Of a DNA stretch of 64,000 nt, positions 43,023 through 54,454 are shown in pieces (the first letter of the stretch is position 1; every line of letters begins with the position of its first letter). Source of the stretch: Thalassia testudinum (Eukaryota; Streptophyta; Magnoliopsida; Alismatales; Hydrocharitaceae). The stretch is from assembly GCA_037157565.1 (NCBI GenBank), contig JAZHRO010000022.1, positions 3,472,001 to 3,536,000 of the forward strand, written 5' to 3'. The notes under the pieces were generated by a model. That model did not search any database and had not been told where the DNA came from. It saw nothing but the letters and a program-made list of their open reading frames with translations. Made by a program: the position numbers and the translations under genes.

Positions 43023-44689
43023 ATGCCCTCATGCCTATCTTTTGCTAGTCCCATGCAAAATCAAACTATATGCTATGTATAAAATAGAATTAGGGCTCGA
43101 TCACTTAATGTATTAGTTGTTTATTAACAAAAGGAAATTTTGACTAAAGGCCTAAACTACGAAGACCCAACAGTGCTCGGGTGCCAGCCAAAATGCAGAT
43201 TGCCCAAGTAGTTGCCTTATTTGAAAAGGGAAGATACATGTTTTTGCTTTTTCTTTTTTTCTAATTTTTTTGGAATTTTGGAGTTTGAGAGTTTCAGGAT
43301 AAGTTTTTATGGCTACCTGACCCGTCCAAGACTCGAAAAGGATTTTAAGTTCTAAGCATCTTGTGAAAGAGTGATAAACTCACTAGGCGACTATAAAACA
43401 GATTTTAGGTTTCTACGGCCCTAGCTGACCTTAAGAATTTCTGCCTAAAAGTTTATCTTTCCGATTGGTAGCATTTTCCCTAGTTTTTTCTTTTTTTACG
43501 GGGTCAACACAAGGGCGAACCCAGTGTATATCTCCTTGGCTTATTCTACTTCTCCACTTCTTCCTAAGTGTTTAGAAATTATTTATGCATTTTTGTAAGT
43601 TGGGTTATGGACAACCGGTCGATGAGCTATTACCACCGACTACTTGCCAGCCATACTGATGTGGTGAAGTGTGACTTTATTATTATTTTTCTCATTTTCT
43701 CCTTTTTTTCTATTTTTTTCTTTTTTCTTTTTGAGCATCATTTTTTTTCTTTTTCTTAGTAGGTGGCTTCCCTGATCTATGATTTACATAAAGGTAGCAA
43801 GAAGAGAATGGTCATGTGGCTGGGCTCTGGACAACTAGTCAATGAGCTGTTACCACTGACAACTTGCCAGCCATACCACCCTAGACGATTCATTACCTAC
43901 CCAATTTTCGTAAAAACTACTGGAAGGTGAGTTAGTGCAAATAGTGTGTAGATGCTTAGATTATAAATTCCCTCAAATCAGAGGGTGGGTTGATAAGTCA
44001 TGTACTTATCATCCTAATTTATTTACTAACTTTAAATAAATTTAACTTGGCGAGGACTCGAGACCAAGTCCACATTCGAGTGGACCCCCAAGCTGATTAA
44101 GGCCGAAGACCTGAAGAGGTCCTAAAGTATCATTTTCTAAAGTTAATAACTTCCAAATGCCTAAGTTCTCTTCTCCTAATTCTTTTTTTTTGTAAGGAAA
44201 ATAAAAGAAATTCCATGAAGTTAACAAAATGATTTCAGGATTAATTATCCACCCCCAAGCCTAAATGATGCAATGTCCTCATTGTAGAAATAAAGGCTTG
44301 AAACGGCCGGAATAACAGAATATCACCTGAGTTGCATGACAATCCAGTTAGCACCACAGAGAATGTGGAATATACACACGTGCTAAGTTTAATGCCTTTA
44401 GCTAGGCATAATATACATACAAGGAAGAAATTGAGAATTCACAAGTTTGGGTCAAGTTCAAAATAAGAATATTAATCCTCAAACTCGCTAATAGAAGATG
44501 TCCACAGACGTGGACCAGATTATGGTGTAGACGCATGCCCCAGGGTCAAGTGGTTCTAAGGTTCTAGATGAAAGTCACCCAGAACCTAAGATTGTTGTAT
44601 TTGCGGGGCCGGGCTTGCGGTTTTGCAGTATGCAACCCAAGACTAAAGTGTTGTACAACGGGTTGATCTGATTCACTAAGTTCAAATGT
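43023..44689 (-). other. Element G polypurine tract and 3' non-coding region
   Basis: Colinear with B and A. It holds the repeat pair (43597-43657, 43817-43877) and the hairpin (43992-44010). No gene. Confidence 0.65.
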
Positions 44690-46159
44690 TCACTTAAAAT
44701 TTAGCTTAGAAAGATAGACAATAATTCTGAGTTTAGGTTGCATGTCAAAGATATCGTAAGGGTCTTGGTAGAAAGTAGGTGGTTTCAGGTCAACTAGAAC
44801 CCTTAGATCCAAAATCATAGTTTCCTCAGAATTAGCTTCCCAGATTTTAACTTCCAAATTTCTATCCTCTAAAATCAAGGTTTCTGGGACCTCCAGATTG
44901 TTGTACACCCCATCTAATTTACCCAAGTCCAGAAATCATGGCTGAATTAGAATTGACTTGGGCACAATGATCTCAAAATTCTGCTCTTCATGGTGCGATT
45001 GAGGAATGGGGTCACTAATTGAATTATCAGGATTCAGATCCTCCAAGTTAACTCCAACCGAATCAAATTCCTCTATTATCGGGCTATCAAATGGTTTATC
45101 AGATTCCTCAGGCCTATTTGTCTCACTAAAATCATCTTCCTTAAGCTCAAGTGAGACTTCACCTAAAGACTCTTTACCCTCAGAGTCAAAGAATTCTTGA
45201 TCCTCATTTACATATGTCTTAAAATCGTATGTCATTTCATGATCCTTGGAGGCATATTTTTCTTCGTTCCCTGGCTCGGGGACCTTGGGTGAAGCAATGG
45301 GTTCATCTTGAATCGGTTGCTTTAGACCAACCTGGTCATCTTTGATCTTCGAACATGTATCCCCCCCAACAGGCACCTGAATAGGTTTAGACATTGGCTC
45401 TCCTGAAGGGAGTTCATCTTGAGAATCATCCCAAGATTAGACTAAGGCAACCACAAATTTCATCCTCAACCTCGACAATTTCCCAAACAGAAACTCACCC
45501 GGGCCCTTATCCCTGACATCTTGGAGCAAATCCAATAAAGAGCTATTCAACTCATCAATCATTTTGATCATAGGCTCCAATGCTTCAGTGTATGGTGTTG
45601 GCTGAGCTTCTAAAGATTGTATGGTGTTCCTCAAGTTAGCCAACACTCTATCTTGGACCTGGTTCATGTGAATCGACTGGTTTGGCTCAGGGTTGGATGG
45701 GTTTGGGTTCAATCTAAGGGAGTCAAGGTATTGAGGTTCTCGGGTCCCTCTCGAATAGTAGGTCATTTTAGGTTGTTCAAAGAATGGAGGTGACCTATGT
45801 TCAACATAATCCTGGGGAGGGCAGGTGTTATAATCGGCATATCCTTCTTGGTTGTAGATCTGGTTAGGTTGATCATCAAAGGGTGGAGATCTATAATCAT
45901 TGTAGGCGTGAGAAGAATAGTAATCATAGTCTTGTTGTCCAGGGTTAGGCCCTAGACATTGAGGTCTGGATTCATATCCCCAATCAAAGTTATCCCGGCT
46001 AGTGGATGGGTAATTATAAGTCAAGTTAGGATAGTAATCATCTTGGGGATAAGTGGTGGTAGGAGGGTAGGATTGGAATTGTGTGTATGCTGTAGAAGAA
46101 TACATGATGAAGTGGAAGGGAAAAATAGAAGAAAGGTGCCTTGCAGTACAATCAATCAC
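44690..46159 (-). pseudogene. Gag-like protein of element G, near complete
   Basis: The best copy of the A/B/G protein. The frame starts at 46159, or more likely at the internal Met before YSSTAYTQFQS near 46105. Order: a Tyr/Pro/Asp-rich low-complexity N-terminus with TYPQDDYYPNLTYNYPSTS, then a putative coiled coil VQDRVLANLRNTIQSLEAQ and LLDLLQDVRDKGPGEF, then a basic GKLSRLRMKF. A stop follows at 45437; the acidic region goes on in 44936-45394, and after another stop at 44690-44926 with LKPPTFYQDPYDIFD. Only two breaks are needed to disrupt it. There are no enzymatic motifs and no zinc knuckle. Role inferred as Gag-like. Confidence 0.6.
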
Positions 46160-47290
46160 TCCTATCCTTAAATTGGGTAGCTTAAGGACTTATGCTTCAG
46201 AAATGAACTTTGACCACACAACGAATTTGGTGTTGTCCTCACTTCCGAAGGTGGTAAGGTTGGGCTGGCGAAGCAGGGGGAGTGTGTCCCGAGGGCCACT
46301 AATTATGCCAAACCCCTGCTTGCTTAAGTCATTTGACATTTAGGCCCCCCAACTTAGCACCTTTTGAAGTAAGCAGACGTCATTAATTCGACATGTGTTC
46401 AAGAAAACACCCTGAAACGAACTCAATGAATCCTAGGGCCAACGTCTACTCAATTATAATTAAGGCTTAGGATGATTGTGTTCTTGGAATGTAATGGGCC
46501 AAATGTGTGTGTGTGCACAACTAAGGTTTGAAAACAAGGTTATTTGATGATGTGCCTTTTAGGGTTTAACCTTGTTTAGTAGCTTTTAGGGTTTAATCTT
46601 TAGGTTCGTTTAATTAGGTTCAATGGAACACCCTAAGTTTTGAAAGCATTGGTGATGATATATTCCTTTAAAAATCAGAAATAATGTGGAGTGCCTGGTT
46701 AGTCCCTAAAAATTGAACCCTAAGTGGCAAGCTACTTGATGAATCAATTTTAAATTGAGTGGTGTGGCCCAAACAAATCAATCAATTGGCCTATTCTCCC
46801 CACGGATTAAGGCACACAAGAATGTTTGACCTATTCAAATTTTCTACTTACTTATTTGTGTGTTAAGTTGAAGGGTACTGGGTCCATAGGTCAGATCCCG
46901 GGTTAAGTGGTAGAATCAAAGTGATTGTGTGCCTTAGGATGAGAAATTATGGGTGTTAAGTGTGTCTCTTTTAAGTTAATCCCACAAGAAGAGAAGAATT
47001 TTTTTCCCATTTTTAATTTATATGGAAGGGTGAGGTGAGGTGAAGTGACAATCAAACAATCGAGATCTAACCTATGGTTTATGCAAGCACCTAAGTTGAT
47101 TTGAGTTTGAGCTATTAAGTGATGGAATGGAAACTAGGGTGGGGATAAACTTACAAAACTCTTTAACCACACTTTACTCCAATCTATCCGTTTTGGCTTG
47201 CCTTGGAAGGGTACCTGTAATCACAGAAAGAAAGGAGCAAAGTGAGCTAAAAAGTTAAGGAAACATGGAAAAAAACAAGGAGCGTTGCCT
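46160..47290 (-). other. Element G leader
   Basis: Non-coding, colinear with the A and B leaders. The GCACAAC right arm of the leader stem is kept, but the left arm has been lost by a deletion near 46495. Confidence 0.5.
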
Positions 47291-47307
47291 CCCCGGCAAC
47301 AGTGCTA
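47291..47307 (-). promoter_or_regulatory. Element G primer binding site
   Basis: Plus-strand CCCCGGCAACAGTGCTA, three changes from the tRNA-Asp 3' end. Confidence 0.75.
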
Positions 47308-47323
47308 AAATGATGAGGCAGTA

Positions 47324-47774
47324 TAATGTAGGCACATCTATTTAGGTTAAAATGCCTATTCATGCATGTTCCTAGGCTTAGATTTGCATTATATATTATA
47401 AATATTGCATAACATGCATCATTCTGCATTTAGAGTAGTTTGTGTATATTTTAGGTTAATTGCGTCCTTTTATGGCTAGGAGAGAAGGAGATTTAATTCG
47501 GAGCCTCGGATTGACGATCCGACCACACAAATCTAATTAGGATGATGATCGGAGTCCGATGCCTCCGAAATCGCCTTGATTAGAGTCTCATAGCACCATA
47601 TGCAATCCGAGGAAGATCAATGGCCAAGGGACTAGGTGACGCAATCCAAAGCTTCAAACGACAAATCCAACTACATGAATGGATTTTGGTCGATGATCGC
47701 AGCCCAATGACGCGAAAATTGACTCAATTCAACTTCTGTAGCAGCCCCTAAAAAGAAGATGGATACCCCAGATC
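47324..47774 (+). repeat. Inverted-repeat arm 1
   Basis: Reverse complement of 47977-48432 along its whole length, with scattered mismatches and small gaps; for example it opens ATGTAGGCACATC against GATGTAGACACATC. Confidence 0.85.
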
Positions 47775-47958
47775 TGTGTGCCCGTGTCGTGCGCCTTTGC
47801 ACGCTACGCACCTACTGTTCCCTTACAAGCCTGCTGCTGCACTGTGCTACGTGCTCACTGCCTTGCATGCCCCCATGTGTTGTGCATTGCGTTGCTGCAC
47901 GCGCGCGCCCTTGCTGCCGTGTGCGTGCGGTGACGCGTGCGTGTGGATGGGTACCCTA

Positions 47959-47980
47959 GATCATGCCACGTGGCATGATC
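47959..47980. promoter_or_regulatory. Perfect 22-bp palindrome with G-box CACGTG
   Basis: GATCATGCCACGTGGCATGA plus TC is its own reverse complement. It lies at the inner edge of arm 2. Confidence 0.6.
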
Positions 47981-48432
47981 TGGGGCATCCATCTTCTTTC
48001 CTTTGTAAGGGCTGCTACATAAGTCGGATTGAGTTGATCTTCACGTCGTTGGGCTGCGATCATCGACCTGAATCCACCTATACGATCAGATTTGTTGTTT
48101 GAAGCTCCAAATTGGGTCACCTAGTCCCTTGGCCATTGATCTTCCTCGGACTGCATATGGTGCTACGGAACTCCGATTAAGGCGATTTCAGAGGCGTTGA
48201 ACTCCGATCGTCGTCTTAATCAGATTCGTATGGTCAGATTGTCAATCCGAGGCTCTGAATTAAATCTCCTTCTCTCCTATCCATAAAAGGATGCAATTAA
48301 CCTAAAATATACACAAACTACTCTAAATGAAGAATGATGCATGTTATGCAATATTTATAATATGGAATGCAAATCTAAGCCTAAGAAAATGCATGAATAG
48401 GCATTTTAACCTAAATAGATGTGTCTACATCA
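47977..48432 (-). repeat. Inverted-repeat arm 2
   Basis: The normal-orientation end of the B-type LTR, ending TCTACATCA. Confidence 0.85.
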
Positions 48433-48437
48433 ATACA

Positions 48438-49110
48438 CATTAGTCGTACACCAAACTGAATGGTGTGTGGCCATTGGAAGTCCTTTGGCAAGTCCTGTAG
48501 CCCCAAAGGACATCGGGGAGTTCCTCCGCCCATCTCCCTTTGGTTGAATCCAGCCAGCGTTTGTGTGCTGAGATGATGGTGCGGTTGGTAACTTCAGCTT
48601 GTCCATGCACCTGGGGATGACCTACTGTGGTGAAGCATAGGCGGATATCCCAACTGGTGCAAAATTCCTTGAAGTTTGTGTAGGTGAACTAGGTTCTGTT
48701 GTCCGTGACTATGCAGCGAGGTATCCCATAGCGAGTTATGATACTCTTTTGGATGAAGGAAATGAACCTGTCAGTCGAAGGGTTGGCCATTGCCTTAGCT
48801 TCGACGCACTTGGAAAAGTAGTCGACGGCTACCAAGATGAATCGCTTCTAAGCTGGGGTAGGCGGGAAGGGACTTATGGAGTCCATGCCCTATTTTGCAA
48901 GGGGGATAGGTGACATGATGGGCACCAAGTTCCCGGGTGGAAAGTGGTGCAGGGTGGCAAACCATTAGCACTTGTCGCACTTGTGCACGAAGGTCTTGTA
49001 GTGTTGCTTCATCTAGGGCCAGAAGTAGCCCACCTGGAATAGTCTTGCGAGGAGTACCTTGTGGCCGTCATGGTTTCTGCAAGTGCCCTAATGGGCCTCC
49101 TGAAGGGCTT
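48438..49110 (-). pseudogene. Element H integrase: zinc-binding end and catalytic core
   Basis: On the minus strand, HYKTFVHKCDKC belongs to the HHCC zinc-binding domain. Core motifs follow: FILVAVDYFSKCVEAKAMA (first Asp, about 48821), CIVTDNRT (second Asp, about 48690) and HPQVHGQAEVTNRTI (Glu, about 48570), in the DDE order of retroviral integrases, then LLWGYRT-like VLWGYRTCQRTSNGHTPF. Several stops interrupt it. Its tail is at 39220-39633. Confidence 0.85.
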
Positions 49111-49505
49111 GGGTTGCCTTGTCCTCCGTTAGGCAACGTAACAGGGGGTGGAGTACCCCTGCTTGTACAACCACCCTTCAAAGAGAGTGTACCGATAGGC
49201 CTTGAAGGGAAAGGCCTTAGGCTAGGGTTCTCCTGAGGGAAGCTTGCCGGAGCTTAAGTAAGTGATGGTAGGTGCCATCCAAGAGGTGGATGGCTCAATC
49301 GCAAGCGTTTTGGGAGTGAGGACTGTTGGCTCTTTAAGGGTCTAGAGGTAGATGTCTTCATCTTGCCCCGAGGGATGGTGGCGGCAAGTTTTGCTAATGC
49401 ATCAACTAGGGGGTTATCTGCCTGGGGTACCTAGCTGATGGAGGCAGATTTGAAGTCCACTAACTATTCCTTAACTTTATCAACGTATAGCATCATTTTC
49501 GGATC
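49111..49505 (-). other. Element H, spacer between RNase H and integrase, degenerate
   Basis: Pol linker in which only short fragments can be read. No independent gene. Confidence 0.4.
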
Positions 49506-49808
49506 TCAAGCCTGGTATTTGCCATTTATCTGGTTGGTGACCAACTGAGAGTCTGTGTGAATCTCCAACGAGGCGATCCCCATGTACTTCGCTACCTGGA
49601 TGCCCGCCATGATAGCCTCATACTCTGCCTGATTGTTGGATGCAAGGAAATTCAATTTTATGGTGTACTTGTGAGTAGCACCATCTGGGGCGGTTAGGGC
49701 TATCCCTGGCCCGGCCCTGGCTATCATGGATGAGCCGTCGACGTAGAGTCGCCAGGGGAGTGAGAGGGAGACGTTGGGGTTGGTGAATTCGATGACAAAG
49801 TCCACCAA
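49506..49808 (-). pseudogene. Element H RNase H
   Basis: Open segment of 100 codons: WRLYVDGSSMIARAGPGIA contains the first catalytic Asp, NNQAEYEAIMAGIQVAK the Glu, and IHTDSQLVTNQINGKYQA the next Asp. The DGSS / AEYEA / DSQLV wording is that of the extra archaeal-type RNase H of Tat-lineage gypsy elements. It degrades the RNA strand of the RNA-DNA hybrid. Confidence 0.85.
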
Positions 49809-49849
49809 GACTTGTGCCTTGATCGCCCTTCATAGATGATATTCAATGT

Positions 49850-51060
49850 TGGATTCTGCCAGCTCCATAGCCCATTTGATCTGTCGTGCTGACCTGTGGG
49901 CCTGTGGAGCATCCTTCGGAGGGGGTGGTTCGACAAGACCCTTATTGCATGTGCCTGGAAGTTTGGGTGTAGCTTTCGAGTTGCAGTAACAAGAGTTAGC
50001 CCCAATTTTTCGATAACTGTGTACTTGGACACAGTACCTTGGTAGGTTTTACTGACGAGGTACACGGGGCATTGGGTTCCATCTTGGTCTCTGACTAAAA
50101 TGGTGCTGATGGTCGAGGTCGAGGCGGCTAAGTATAGGGAGAGGACTTCTCCCGGTTGAGGAGCTATCAGGATGGGGGGAGGACTTTAGAGTGCATCCTT
50201 GACTTCTCTAAGTCCCTTTGGCAATCGAGAGTCCAGCGGGCGACGTTGTAGCCATTTCCCTTTTTTACACACTCGAAGAAGGGTAGGCATTTGTCGGAGA
50301 AACTGGACAAGAATTAGCCTAACGAGGCGACCTTGTTGACCAACGACTGTAACCCCTCCTACGTGCCTGGCAGCTGCAGGTCATCAATCACCTAGATCTT
50401 TTCTGGGTTGGCCTTGATCCCTCGGCTAGAGACCAAGATTGCCAAGAACTTTCCAGCCGAGACCCCGAAGGTGCACTTGTCAGGGTACAGGCAGAGGCAG
50501 GTGTTCCTTAGAATTTGGAACACCTTAGCCAAATACTCTAAGGGTTGCAAGAAGTTTGATCCCTTCACAAGCATATCATCGATATACACCTCAAATGATT
50601 TTCCTATTATTTTTGTGAAAATCAAGTTTACAAGAACTGCTACATGGCCCTAGCATTTTTTAAGCTAAAAGGCATAACCCTATACTGGAATAAGCCCCTG
50701 TCGGTGATGAAGGAGGTGTGGGGCTTGTTGGTTAGGTGAGGCTAATTTGGTGGTACTTGCTGTAGGCATCCAAAAAGGACATGTGGGACTAACCGCTATA
50801 GGAGTCTACCAGGGAGTCGACCCTTGGCAAAGGGAACTCGTCTTTGGGGTAGGCTTCATTGAGGTTGGTGAAGTCGACGCACATAGGCCATTGGCCTTTT
50901 TCAGCATCATGACATTTGAGAGCCAGGCCGCGTACAGGGATTCTTTTATGAATCCTGCATTTAAGAGTTTCTGCACCTCCGCCTCAGCCGCCTACCACTA
51001 CTCTGCTGACTTGTGCTGGTGTGACTACTTGATCGCGTGGGTGCTCACCTGAATATTGAG
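49850..51060 (-). pseudogene. Element H reverse transcriptase, degenerate
   Basis: The clearest piece is 50392-50625, with VYIDDMLVKG (catalytic YxDD, about 50567-50590), LRNTCLCLYPDKCTFGVSAGKFL and GIKANPEKI, standard gypsy RT text. Flanks to 51060 read as RT with many stops and frame changes; for example ESQMS and CGYAF-like pieces match the region before the active site. Not functional. Confidence 0.8.
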
Positions 51061-52002
51061 ACGGTGTTGGATCAGGGATGAGTCGACTCCAGGCAGGTTG
51101 TTGATAGACTAGGCGACCGCATTGACCCTAAGTAGGAGCAGCAATTCTCGAACTTCAGAGGGTGCAAGGTTCGCTCCGACTTGGATGAGCTTAGCAGCAT
51201 CATCAGGATATAACTGTATGGCCTTGGCTGACGAGCTTGGCTGTAGCCTTGGGGTTGCCGGCTGCTCCTCAGGAACGACCTCTCGTTGGGCCTCCTGATC
51301 CTAGTTTCTCTTCTTCCCCCACTTTCATGCTTTGGGAGGTTGCGGCTCTCGAGTTCATTCCATCTCGATCCAGAGGAGTTTTCACCTGTCCGACTGATCT
51401 CCGTGAACTATCCCTATTCTACGTGGGGACTAGAAAAGTGAAAACTGGAAGTAGGAGGAAGGGATCAGTTTGAGGGCATGGATGGAGGGGCGACCTATAA
51501 TGTTGTTGAAGGCTATCAGCAACTTGACTACTACGAATGTGGTCGTATGGTTAAGGTGCTTTTCCTCATCGCAGGGATAAGGGGGGATTGATTTCTACCT
51601 TAGGCATTACTTTGTGGTTGCTGAAGCCGACCATTGAATGAACTAAAGCTGATAGGTACTCTTCCAAGAATCCTAGTTGGCACTGGGTTCAGAGGAAAAG
51701 GATGTCCACCGTGCTTCCTTCATCGACGAGGAGCTGGGGTTACCAGTTTTCGGCCAGCAACAACGTCACCAGGAGTGGGTCGATGTGTTCCACCGGGTCG
51801 TGGAGAGAGGTGAACAGTAATGAGGCCACTTGCTTGAAGGGGCCCCGCTCGCCCCGCTAAAGAGTGGGGAAGGCTGCAAGGGCCGGGAGTCTAGAGGGAC
51901 TGGATTGCCAGCTTTGGTCAGAGTTGACACCAAAGATGACTTCGACCTTCGCGGCTATGAAGGAGGGAAGGTGAGGGCATTGAGAGGCTCCTGGCATGGC
52001 CG
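51061..52002 (-). pseudogene. Element H protease region, degenerate
   Basis: The only firm landmark is LLVDEGSTVDILFL at about 51690-51735, the aspartic protease active-site block (normally DxGSSADIL) of Tat polyproteins. The rest is readable only in fragments. Confidence 0.6.
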
Positions 52003-53738
52003 CTAGGACTTGGCAATGGTATTCACTCGGTGGGAGTAGGGGAGATACTGCCTGCTCAAGTTGGCGGGTGGAAGCATTGCAAGGATTAGGGGCTTAGGCG
52101 ACCACCACATTGGCCCCACGGAGGTGCCGAAGCTTCTCCTTGTGGTAGTCCTCCGGGCCCTCAGTAGGGCCCTTGTATTTATCCTGGCCCTCGTTGCATC
52201 TAACAAAGTGGGCCAGGTTCTCGTGCCAGATTTGGTACTCGATCTGGTCGTGCAGATCGTGGCAGTCCTCTGTGGAATGTCCCTGGGCATTATGGTATTT
52301 GTAGTAGGGCTAGGTGTTGATCTCTTTCTTCATCGGTTTAGGCGGGGGAAGTAGGTCTTTGTCCATAGACCATACTTCCGCTAGTATGTTCACCTGGCTC
52401 ACGGTTAGGGGAGTGTATTCTTCAAAAGACTCCCACCTAGCTTGGCAGGGTCCATTGTTCCGGCCTTTGCTGGGCTTGTCGCTCCTCTGTTTTGGGAAGC
52501 TAGCCTTACGCTTGTTGAAGTGGTCGCTCTCACGTGTGGAGGTGGAGTGGAAGTCACCTAGGGCTCGCCTCTCCCTGGTTGGGCTGGCATCCTCCTCCAA
52601 TCCTTCAGCGAGCCAATTGCAGGAGCGGAACGAGTCGTCTTGCTCTGCGATCCTGGTGGCTTGACCCCAGAGTTCCACCATGTCTCTGGGCGGGAAGTCG
52701 TTGATGTCGTACCAGAACCTCTGGGTTAGAAGACCTAATTTGAAGTACTGGATGGTGATGGAGTCGTGAGGCGCTTGTAGTTGAAGTACTGGGTCTTGAA
52801 TCAGTCCAAGTATGACTGGAAGGGTTCATTTCTCTGTTGTTGGATCTCGGAGAGCCTCTCAGAGTTATCCCTAACCCTTTGCTGTCCAGCGAAGTACTGG
52901 TAGAACTTATCCGCCAGTTCCTGGAAGCAAGAGATTTGTTCGGCTGGTAGTTTGTTGAACCACTCGTGGGCCATGCCGGACAGATAGGATGGGAATACTT
53001 TGCAGAGTACTTTGTCGAGGCAACCGTGCACCAACATCATTTGGCGGTAACTCCCAATGAAGCTATTGGGGTCCACCGTTCCGTCATATGGGGCCATGAT
53101 AGGCTGCTTGAATCTTTTGGGCAGGAGGGTCGTCATTACCTCCTCGGTAAAGGGGTAACTGGTGACGTAAGCCTAGGGGCGCATGCCCCTCATAGCCTGG
53201 GTAACTTGACGGATGATCTCGAGGATCGATCCCCCGCTACCGGTAGCAGGGGGTTGAGCTCCGGAGATCTCCTTCGAGGTAGGTAGGTGAGGAGCCTTAG
53301 GTGGGCCTAGAGGGGCTTCACCCTTTTGGCTACTGAGCTCGCGGTTTAGCCACTCAAGCTGTTCACATAGTCAGCCATTCTCATCCTCCACCTCCCGGTG
53401 CCACCTCAGCTGCGGGTTTCCCCTTGCTGGGGAGGACCGAGCTCTTGGACTTGCCTAATCTCCAGGAGTTTCTCGATAATGGAGATTTCCTTCACCTTGA
53501 GGGCTGCCAACTTTGCCTGGAACTGCTCTTTCCTTGCCTATAGATTAGGGAGGGGGATGTGCTCATGGTCCTCCGACGGTGGTGCAGGGGGTACCTGCTT
53601 CTCCTTCATTGGTTCGGTCGGCTGAGGGCGTCGTTTGGACACTGACACGCTCGACTCGGCTCGATCCGGTACCTTATCAGGTTCGACGCGAGAGGAGTTG
53701 CGGGTGGTAGGAGCCATTGTCAGGACCTTAAGGAACAA
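52003..53738 (-). pseudogene. Element H gag
   Basis: The likely start is MAPTTRNSS, with ATG ending at 53717. The segment 52801-53136 is the capsid-type retrotransposon gag domain: KRFKQPIMAPYDGTVDPNSF, VFPSYLSGMAHEWFNKLP and FQELADKFYQYFAGQQR. Further on, near 52200-52340, a frame reads KYHNAQGHSTEDCHDLHDQIE, the His/Cys motif that Tat gags carry in place of a standard zinc knuckle. At least four frame changes or stops break it. Confidence 0.85.
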
Positions 53739-53760
53739 GGAGTGTTATCAGCGATTATCA

Positions 53761-53779
53761 CTTCCCATAGATGGTGCCA
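53761..53779 (-). promoter_or_regulatory. Element H primer binding site
   Basis: Minus-strand TGGCACCATCTATGGGAAG, a variant of the TGGCGCCGTCTGTGGGAA site of Tat-type elements, three bases from the LTR. Confidence 0.7.
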
Positions 53780-53782
53780 ATT

Positions 53783-54454
53783 TGATCGGCTCCTTTGTGG
53801 AGACAAAGGATCCAACTAAAAAGAGGGGTGGATCAGACTCCCTAGAACGAGTAGTCCGATGGTGCAATCACACAAAAGAAAACACGAGGGTTGGTTACCC
53901 AATTCCACCCTAAGGGGTGTACGTCTGGGGGGAGATGAGACTCCCAACTATGCGCTAGAATTTTCTTAGTTTACATGGTATACAATCACTCTATTTTCAC
54001 TTGAGTTCCTTGGGGCGGGGGGGGGGAGACACTCACTCTTCCCACCTATCTATATAGTCTCGTGGGGGTGGCTCTCTTGCTCAAATCTCCTCAGTTGATC
54101 AGGCTCGGACTCTTATCACGATTTCTTCAGCAGATTGCGCTTCCTGTGAGATTTCTTAGGCAGATATGCTACCAGGTCATTAATGGTGGTTGCCAGTGTC
54201 AGCATTTATTAGTAACTTAGGCTTGCTGTACCCTTCATTGAACCTCCAACGGCTAGATTTCTCCAGGTTTAGCCATGCCCGCCTTCTCGTATGCTGGCCG
54301 AGTGGACTACCGTGTTCGTCTACTTGGGGTTCCTTTGGATGTAGGTGGGTTGGATCTTCGAACTTCATCTTTATCCAAGGTTTCTTGGGTCGGACCCTCT
54401 GTTTTGGCCCTATTGCGGAGTTTCGGGTTTGAGGGCATTTTTTACCCCTCATCA
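53783..54454 (-). repeat. Element H 5' LTR
   Basis: 672 bp, TGATCGGC to CTCATCA on the plus strand. A minus-strand TATA box, GACTATATAGATAG, lies at 54046-54059, next to a 10-base G run. Confidence 0.85.
54046..54059 (-). promoter_or_regulatory. TATA box of element H LTR
   Basis: ACTATATAGATAG on the minus strand, in the expected promoter position of a 672-bp LTR. Confidence 0.5.

Larger units (their letters stand above)
41477..48432 (-). mobile_element. Element G: non-autonomous Athila-like element with a rearranged right LTR
   Basis: Flanked by the perfect duplication ATACA (41472-41476 and 48433-48437). The left copy is the last five bases of the solo A-type LTR. Order on the minus strand: scrambled 5' LTR (47311-48432), primer site (47291-47307), leader, gag-like gene, 3' non-coding region, 3' LTR (41477-43022). 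The initial T of the left LTR seems lost. Confidence 0.85.
47311..48432 (-). repeat. Element G 5' LTR (right), rearranged into a long hairpin
   Basis: The first 13 or so bases are a normal LTR edge (TGATGAGGCAG). Then comes an inverted copy (47324-47774) of the other end of the LTR, a 202-base centre, and that end itself (47977-48432). The normal U5 and R part is missing. Confidence 0.85.
25062..54454 (-). mobile_element. Element H: Ty3/gypsy, Tat lineage, old, with two nested insertion blocks
   Basis: In its own sense the order is 5' LTR (53783-54454), primer site (53761-53779), gag, protease, reverse transcriptase, RNase H, integrase, an antisense gene, a 45-bp minisatellite, a polypurine tract, and a truncated 3' LTR (25062-25375). 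Without the insertions (C, and a solo LTR with G inside) it would be about 10.5 kb, normal for Tat elements. The two LTR segments differ at roughly 45 of 315 aligned positions, mainly transitions, and pol has many stops, so it is old and inactive. No target duplication is seen because the 3' LTR is cut. Confidence 0.85.

Noticed and set aside
52061..52354. Plus-strand frame of 97 codons over gag
   Set aside because: Shadow of the gag region of element H on the other strand.
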